Source: Hypericum androsaemum | Taxonomy: Eukaryota > Streptophyta > Magnoliopsida > Malpighiales > Hypericaceae | Assembly (NCBI GenBank): GCA_963995505.1 | Contig: OZ023184.1 | Span: forward strand, 4,650,001-4,714,000 | Length of the DNA: 64,000 bases | Direction: 5' to 3' | Shown: positions 58,974-64,000 of the stretch, piece after piece | Numbering within the stretch: the stretch's first letter is position 1 | Layout of the letters: each line of letters opens with the position of its first letter | The notes under the pieces: model-generated | What the model was told of the DNA's origin: nothing | Seen by the model: only the letters and a program-made list of their open reading frames with translations | Databases searched by the model: none | Translations under genes and position numbers: made by a program

Positions 58974-61900
58974 TGTTGGGTTGAATGCATATTTAATGCA
59001 TTTGGCCCAAATTGGAAGGCCCAAGTGGAAGGCCCAAAGTCAAGTTAAGGAATGGTATGTACCACATTGAATAGAGCAAGGAAGATTTCCTTATTTATAA
59101 GGAATTCCTCTTCTTACCTCTCAAACTTGGTTGACTATCCAAAGGCTGACCCACCGCTAGCTGCGAAGACGAGCTCGAGCACGTGCACATGCGTGTGGCG
59201 TATTGGACGCAGGTTGCAATGGGCGCTTTGTGGCGCACTTGGCACTTCGCACGTGCGCATCGTCTAGACGAGCCTTAAGAATTTTGCCCGAGTCCGGAGA
59301 GAGCTGCGTAGCTACCGAAGCGACGAGGGGCTGCGAGTGCCTTCCAGGATGGCCACCGATTGCCCCCTTGCCATTCAATCCATCCCAGCAATAAGTGCAT
59401 CCATATAGGCATTGTTGTCTTCTCCTCTCCCCCCGTTCTTCACTTCAAGAAAGTCCGTCTGAAAATTTTGGGTATATAAGGGTTCTTGGAAATGCCCTAA
59501 CAATCGTTGTATCTTGGGGATGATTGCCGTAGCCCGTACCGCACTGAAATATACGGGGCAATCTCATCTTACGGAGAAAGTGTCCAACACTTGCCTCGAC
59601 TACCGAAAATCCTATTCAAGTACACCAACCCTCCGAAACAACAATCGTAAGACGAGATTGTGTACTTGAAGATGACATCGACAAGCTTAGCACCGGTCCC
59701 GGGAACTGTCCACGCCGAAAGGCTGGCCAAGTTCAACGGTACCGAGTTCAAGAGATGGCAACAGAAGATGTTGTTCTACCTGACGACGCTCAACCTGGTC
59801 CGATTCTTGAAGAGGCTCCGAAAGTGGCAGAAAATGAGGCAGATCAACAGAAGATCAACGCCCTTGATGCATTGAGTCATAGCGACTTCCTATGCCAGAA
59901 TTACGTCCTGAATGGACTAGACGACACGCTCTATAACGTCTACGTGGAAGCCAAGACCGCTAAGGAGCTGTGGAGTTCACTCGAGAAGAAGTACACAACG
60001 GAGGATGCCGGGACGAAGAAATTCATCGTCGGACGATTCCTCAACTTCAAGATGGTGGACTCCAAGAAGATCATCGACCAAGTGCAGGAGTTGCAGCTGA
60101 TCCTTCACGAGATCCAAGCCGAAGGGATGCAACTCAGCGAGTCCTTCCAAGTAGCTGCGATGATTGAGAAGCTCCCCCCGCTCTGGAAGGACTTTAAGAG
60201 CTACCTCAAGTACAAGAGGAAGGAGATGGGCCTAGAAGACCTGATCGTGAGACTTAGGATCGAAGAAGACAACCGAAAGTCCGAAGTCAAGTAAGGCAAG
60301 GCCAACTCTGAAACCACCGTGCACCTCACCGAGGGAAAAGGTGGCAAGAAGAGGAAGAAGTCCGGGGATAAGGAGGAGAAGCAAGAGCCCAAGAAGAAAA
60401 AGAAAAAGAAGATCAAGGACGACTGCTACAACTGCGGCAAACCTGGCCACATGGCTAAGGACTGTCGCCAGCCGAAGAGGGACGACCAAGGAAAGGCTAA
60501 CCTTGCTGAAAACTTGTCCCAGATGGATCTGTCAGCCGTGGTATTTGAAGCCAACCTGGTAGACAATCCGAGAGAGTGGTTCGTAGACACAGGAGCTACC
60601 CGCCATATATGCTCGGACAAAGAGATGTTCTTGAGCTATATCCCGATCACTGACCGAAAGCTGTTCATGGAAAACTCCTCAACGTCCAAGATCGTCGGTC
60701 TGGGTAAGGTAGTTCTGAAGCTGACCTCAGGAAAGGAGCTGACCCTCAAGGATGTGCTGCATGTCCCGGACATCCGCAAGAACTTAGTTTCTGGCTCACT
60801 GTTAAGCAAAGCCGGTCTTAAGCTTGTATTTGAGGCTGATAAGTTTGTACTGACCAAAGCGGATCAATTCATAGGAAATGGTTATCTAGAAAAAGGGCTT
60901 TTTAAGATGAATGTAATAACTGTACATCGCACCTTTAACGGTAAAAATAAAGTTAACGCTTTTTCGTACTTGGCCGAGTGTTCAAATTTATGGCATGGTA
61001 GATTAGGACACGTAAATTTAAACTCGCTAAGAAAGTTAGTAAGTTTAAATTTATTACCGAATCTAGAGTTCAACCCATCTGATAAATGTGAAGTATGTGT
61101 GGAGGCTAAAATGACCAAAGCACCTTTCCATTCGGTGGAAAGAAGTACTACGCCTTTAGAGTTAATTCATACGGACACTTGCGATATGAAACACGTGCAA
61201 ACTAAAGGCGGGAAGAAATACTTCATCATATTTATCGATGACTGCACGAGATACTGTTACGTATATCTCCTAAAGGGCAAAGACGAAGCTCTTGATGCTT
61301 TTAAGAGATATAAGAATGAGGTTGAAAATCAACTTAGCGTGAAAATCAAAATGATCTGAAGTGATCGAGGGGGAGAATATGTAGCTCCGTTTGAGGAACT
61401 CTGTCAAGAACATGGCATTATTCATCAGACGACTGCTCCACACTCACCTAAATCAAATGGCATAGCTGAACGCAAAAATCGAACTCTTAAAGAGATGATG
61501 AACGCTATGTTGATTAGCTCGGGCTTACCCCAGAACATGTGGGGGGAAGCTATGCTCTCAGCTAACCACTAACTAAACAAATTGCCACACAAGAAAAGGG
61601 ATAAAATCCCATATGAACTATGAAAAGGAAGGAAGCCTTCCTATGGTTACCTTAAAGTGTGGGGGTGCCTAGCAAAGGTTAAAGTACCTAAACCTAAGCA
61701 GGTGAGAATAGGACCCAATACCATTTGATTGCATCTTTATTAGATATGCGCAAAATAGTAGTGCTTATCGATTTTTGGTGCATAAATCTGAAAACCCTGA
61801 GATAAACACGGGAGTGGTCATAGAATCAAAGAACGTAATGTTTTTTGAAGATAGCTTTCCTAATAAGGAAAGAAAGGAAGCAAGTCCGAAGAAAAGGTCT

Positions 61901-64000
61901 CACGAGACTACGCAAGGGTTAAATCAGAAAGATGATGAACCTAGACGTAGTAAACGGACGAAGGTAACCAAATCTTTCGGTCCAGATTATCTAACCTATG
62001 CGTTAGAAAATGAACCCAAGACAATCCAAGAGGCATTGTCCAGTCTCGATGCTCCTCTCTAGAAGGAAACTATCAATAGTGAGATAGAATTCATTTTACA
62101 AAACCACACGTGGGAAATCGTGGATCTCCCACCGGGCTGCAAACCTTTGGGATGCAGGTGGATCCTAAAAAGAAAATACAAAGCTGATGGATCAATCGAT
62201 AAATACAAAGCTTGATTGATAGCTAAGGGGTTCAAACAGAAGGAGGGATATGATTTCTTTGACACGTATTCACCGGTCACAAGAATCACATCAATTAGAG
62301 TACTCATAGCTGTTGCAACACTCTATAACCTCGAGATCTACCAAATGGACGTAAAAATAGCTTTCCTAAATGGAGAACTTGAAGAGGAGATATACTTGGA
62401 GCAACCTGAAGAGTTTGTGGCTCCCGGTCAAGAGCATAAAGTGTGTCGACTAGTCAAGTCACTATACGGGCTAAAACAAGCGCCGAAACAGTGGCACGAG
62501 AAATTTGACAGAACAATGCTGTCAAATGGATTTAAAATCAATGAGTGCGATAAATGTGTTTACATTAAAGGCACACCTGAAGCTTACGTAATTGTATGTC
62601 TCTACGGAGATGACTTACTAATTACGGGAAGCAATAAAGAGGTTATTGTGAAAACAAAGAACCACTTTGACATAAAAGATATGGGTCTTGCAGACGTCAT
62701 ACTAGGAATAAAAATCTCTAGGAAAGCTGACAAAATTATCTTGACGCAATCCCACTACGTGGAGAGCGTGCTCAAGAAATTTAAAGCATTTGACAAACCT
62801 CCGGTTAAGACTCCAGTAGATTTGAATCTACACTTAGCCAAGAATCGAGGGGACCCAGTATCTCAACTGAGGTATGCGCAAATTATCGGGAGCTTGATGT
62901 ATTTAACAAACTCCACTCGTCCCGATATTGCGTACTCAGTTAGTCAACTAAGTAGATTCATAAGTTATCCAGGGAAGGACCACTGGCTAGCTCTGGAAAA
63001 GGTTTTATGGTATTTAAAACATACCATAAACCATGGCATACATTATGCTAAATATCCAGCTGTATTAGAAGGATACAGTGACGCAAACTGGATATCAGAC
63101 ACTAAGGACTCCAAATCCACGAGTGGATACATATTCACTATAGGAGGAGGAGTTGTGTCTTGGAAGTCCTCTAAACAAACATGCATAGCTCGATCCACCA
63201 CGGAATCGGAGTTTATAGCACTAGACAAAGCTGGGGAAGAAGCTGAATGGCTCAGAAACTTCCTAGAGGATATTCCGTGCTGGAGCAAACCAGTGCCTCC
63301 CGTATTGATACATTGTGATAGCATGTCTGCAATCGGGAGAGAACAAAGTACAATGTACAACAGAAAGTCTCGACATATCCGTCGGAGACACAATACCGTT
63401 AGACAGTTGATCTCTAGTGGGGTGATCACCATTAATTACGTAAAGTCCAAGGACAACTTAGCTGATCCTTTTACGAAAGGAATCAATAGAGATCAAATGT
63501 ACAACGCAGTAAGGGGAATGGGATTAAAATCCACACACTAAAGAACATCCATAGCGGTAACTCAACCATGATGAGTAGAGATCCCACAAACTTGGTTCAA
63601 TTAGACAACTAAGTTATGGAGGGTTCAGTTAATCATCTGGAACCTATCTCATTCTCAGAAGCTGCCCAGGTGTTAGCCTGCAGCGGTATGGTAAGGTTAA
63701 GCATTACACTTTTAATGATTCCTATACCTTGATAAAGGTGGAATATGGCAAGATACTTATGATAGGAGATCACTTATATAAGTGTGAAGTGAGGCCGCTT
63801 CAAATAGGAAAAATACTTATGAATCCAAGATACGGTCCATGGATGAAACGGACACAATGTGAGAACTCAGATATACTAGGGTTATTATTGTGTAAATATT
63901 ATTGTCTTGGTTTACGCCAAAAGCTGACGGTTCAAAACATCACGTTCACCGAGCAGCGAGTAAATTCGATAACATATTACTAGAGAAGGTTCAAAGCCGC
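58974..64000 (+). mobile_element. Ty1/copia LTR retrotransposon C, degraded, runs off the window
   Basis: The left LTR begins TGTTGGGTTGAATGC at 58974 and contains a TATA-type sequence (ccttatttataagg) near 59090. Its right edge is not resolved (possibly the CTAACA ending near 59503, or later, up to about 59645). No clear tRNA-Met primer site follows. The coding part runs to 63541 and an untranslated tail continues to the window edge. The right LTR is not in the window, so age and target duplication cannot be checked here; the five bases before the element are ATAAT. Confidence 0.85.
59672..63541 (+). pseudogene. gag-pol of copia C, frameshifts and stops
   Basis: gag starts at ATG 59672 ([20 protein letters not shown]) and shifts frame near 59808. 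Stops interrupt it at 60292 (TAA), 61357 (TGA, within the integrase) and several places between 61560 and 61740, where another frameshift occurs, and again at 62060 and 62213. Parts seen: gag (UBN2 type), zinc knuckle [14 protein letters not shown], protease [10 protein letters not shown], integrase (HTDTCDM, SDRGGEY, KSNGIAERKN), RT with YGDD rather than the usual YVDD (62603-62614), and RNase H ending [10 protein letters not shown]. The element is inactive in this copy. Confidence 0.9.

Overview
This window looks like nuclear DNA from a flowering plant, most likely a woody eudicot. It has spliced genes with plant-type GT-AG introns, plant-specific families (B3 transcription factor with an RLFGV motif, auxin-conjugate hydrolases, an SDR110C-type dehydrogenase), three Ty1/copia retrotransposons, non-autonomous elements with 9-bp target duplications, and AT-rich intergenic DNA full of degraded repeats. 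The species cannot be fixed from the sequence.

Left part (1-32 kb). A B3/NGATHA-like repressor gene (about 4.2-6.0 kb, minus strand) stands alone in AT-rich DNA. From 6 to 24 kb I find no credible gene. This stretch holds non-autonomous Mutator-like TIR elements (two of them nested inside relatives), a 30-bp minisatellite, the 3' tail of a LINE, a short MULE-like MITE and old SINE-like debris. A complete ten-exon S28 serine carboxypeptidase (prolylcarboxypeptidase-like) lies at 24.7-27.9 kb. A decayed coiled-coil (USO1-like) pseudogene is at 29.5-30.3 kb. A small one-exon gene at 30.7-30.9 kb has telo-box and site II promoter motifs.

Middle (32-49 kb). A very young copia element (A, 32.18-37.13 kb) is preceded by a truncated second copy. 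Next come two tandem IAA-amino acid hydrolase (ILR1-like) genes on the minus strand. The first (37.6-45.3 kb) is split in exon 1 by copia element B (39.2-45.1 kb), which itself carries a solo LTR (43.5-44.3 kb). The second (46.3-48.7 kb) is intact.

Right part (49-64 kb). A seven-exon DCP5/LSM14-type mRNA decapping factor (49.8-54.0 kb), a TIR element related to the one at 1.9 kb, a three-exon short-chain dehydrogenase (57.0-58.2 kb), and a degraded copia element (C) that runs off the right edge.

The host genes do not form an operon or pathway cluster; the only local gene family is the ILR1-like pair. The main story is transposon layering, including an auxin-conjugate hydrolase gene recently broken by a retrotransposon. 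I found no convincing new molecular system. Exon coordinates were derived by hand from GT/AG sites and checked by codon phase.
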